Assembly (NCBI GenBank): GCA_910578795.1
Contig: CAJTSD010000036.1
Coordinates: forward strand, 1-33,847
Direction: 5' to 3'
Source of the DNA: an uncultured Lachnospiraceae bacterium
GTDB taxonomy: Bacteria > Bacillota > Clostridia > Lachnospirales > Lachnospiraceae
Length of the DNA: 33,847 bases
The notes under the pieces were generated by a model, which was not told the DNA's origin, ran no database searches, and saw only the letters and a program-made list of their open reading frames with translations. The translations under genes and the position numbers were made by a program. Shown in pieces: positions 33,814 through 33,847 of this stretch (its first letter is position 1; each line of letters begins with the position of its first letter).

Positions 33814-33847
33814 GCGGTATGCGCAACGGCAAAACTTTGGGAAGCCC
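33762..33847 (+). pseudogene. aroC: Chorismate synthase (AroC) interior fragment fused out of frame to minE
   Basis: Reading codons from 33762 gives NGRGGRQKIETD then EVEILSGMRNGKTLGS and the first two bases of a further codon (CC, Pro). This matches the conserved chorismate synthase stretch (Firmicutes type GRGRRMQIEKD... SGVRHGKTLGSP). The usual AroC N-terminus (GESHG and the RRQ segment) is absent upstream, where MinE occupies another frame. By hand count 48 of 86 bases are G or C, which appears higher than the surroundings. It runs off the window, so whether the rest of aroC follows is unknown. Confidence 0.6.

Noticed and set aside
1..33847. CRISPR arrays, tRNA or rRNA genes, insertion sequences, attachment sites
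   Set aside because: I looked for regular direct repeats, tRNA cloverleaf/CCA-type sequences, transposases and integrases and saw none; covariance or HMM searches could still find small RNAs I missed.

Overview
The window reads as low-to-moderate GC Firmicutes chromosome, most likely Lachnospiraceae or a close clostridial relative. The grounds are the gene order (radC-mreBCD-PBP2-minCDE, and mutS-mutL-miaA-ynbB), Firmicutes-type Shine-Dalgarno sites (AGGAGG), the protein families present, and several chemoreceptors of motile clostridial type. No rRNA, tRNA, CRISPR array or insertion sequence was found. This placement is inference, since no database search was possible.

Layout. 1-1728 is the 3' part of a membrane chemoreceptor. 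1898-6359 holds housekeeping genes: a DUF896 protein, 5-formyl-THF cyclo-ligase, proA, a secreted SH3-like protein and miaB. 6536-9261 holds a complete Cache chemoreceptor and a very short soluble PocR-domain receptor, closed by a strong terminator. 9441-14257 is an apparent operon with its own promoter. It encodes an XRE-type HTH regulator fused to a degenerate PurM (AIR synthase)-like domain, then two half-size ABC exporters that overlap it and each other. 14335-16558 holds a small unknown gene converging on a minus-strand YolD-like / Y-family DNA polymerase pair. 16890-18539 is a SulP anion permease. 18687-25913 holds mutS, mutL, miaA and ynbB. 26024-33813 holds radC, a divergent mreB, mreC, mreD, a large class B PBP, minC, minD and minE, which together cover cell-wall elongation and division-site placement.

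Points most worth a second look. (1) The HTH-PurM fusion has lost the usual PurM nucleotide-binding loops and carries a Cys/His cluster where PurM has its GGG loop; it looks like an enzyme fold recruited as a ligand sensor controlling an exporter. (2) Three intergenic leaders (before the PocR receptor, sulP and miaA) share one compound two-stem structure with a conserved GCARAT...ATTYGC stem about 26-30 nt before the start codon. (3) The last 86 bases leave the minE frame and read, in another frame, as the interior of chorismate synthase. The window therefore ends in a minE/aroC junction that is either a chimeric assembly or a real rearrangement, and the listed minE lacks its normal end. (4) The mreB product has lost the DIGGGT phosphate-binding motif.

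Start codons were moved inward from the longest reading frame for several genes (proA, the secreted protein, the PocR receptor, the HTH-PurM gene, the second ABC gene, mreB, PBP2, minE) because a Shine-Dalgarno site supports the inner start.
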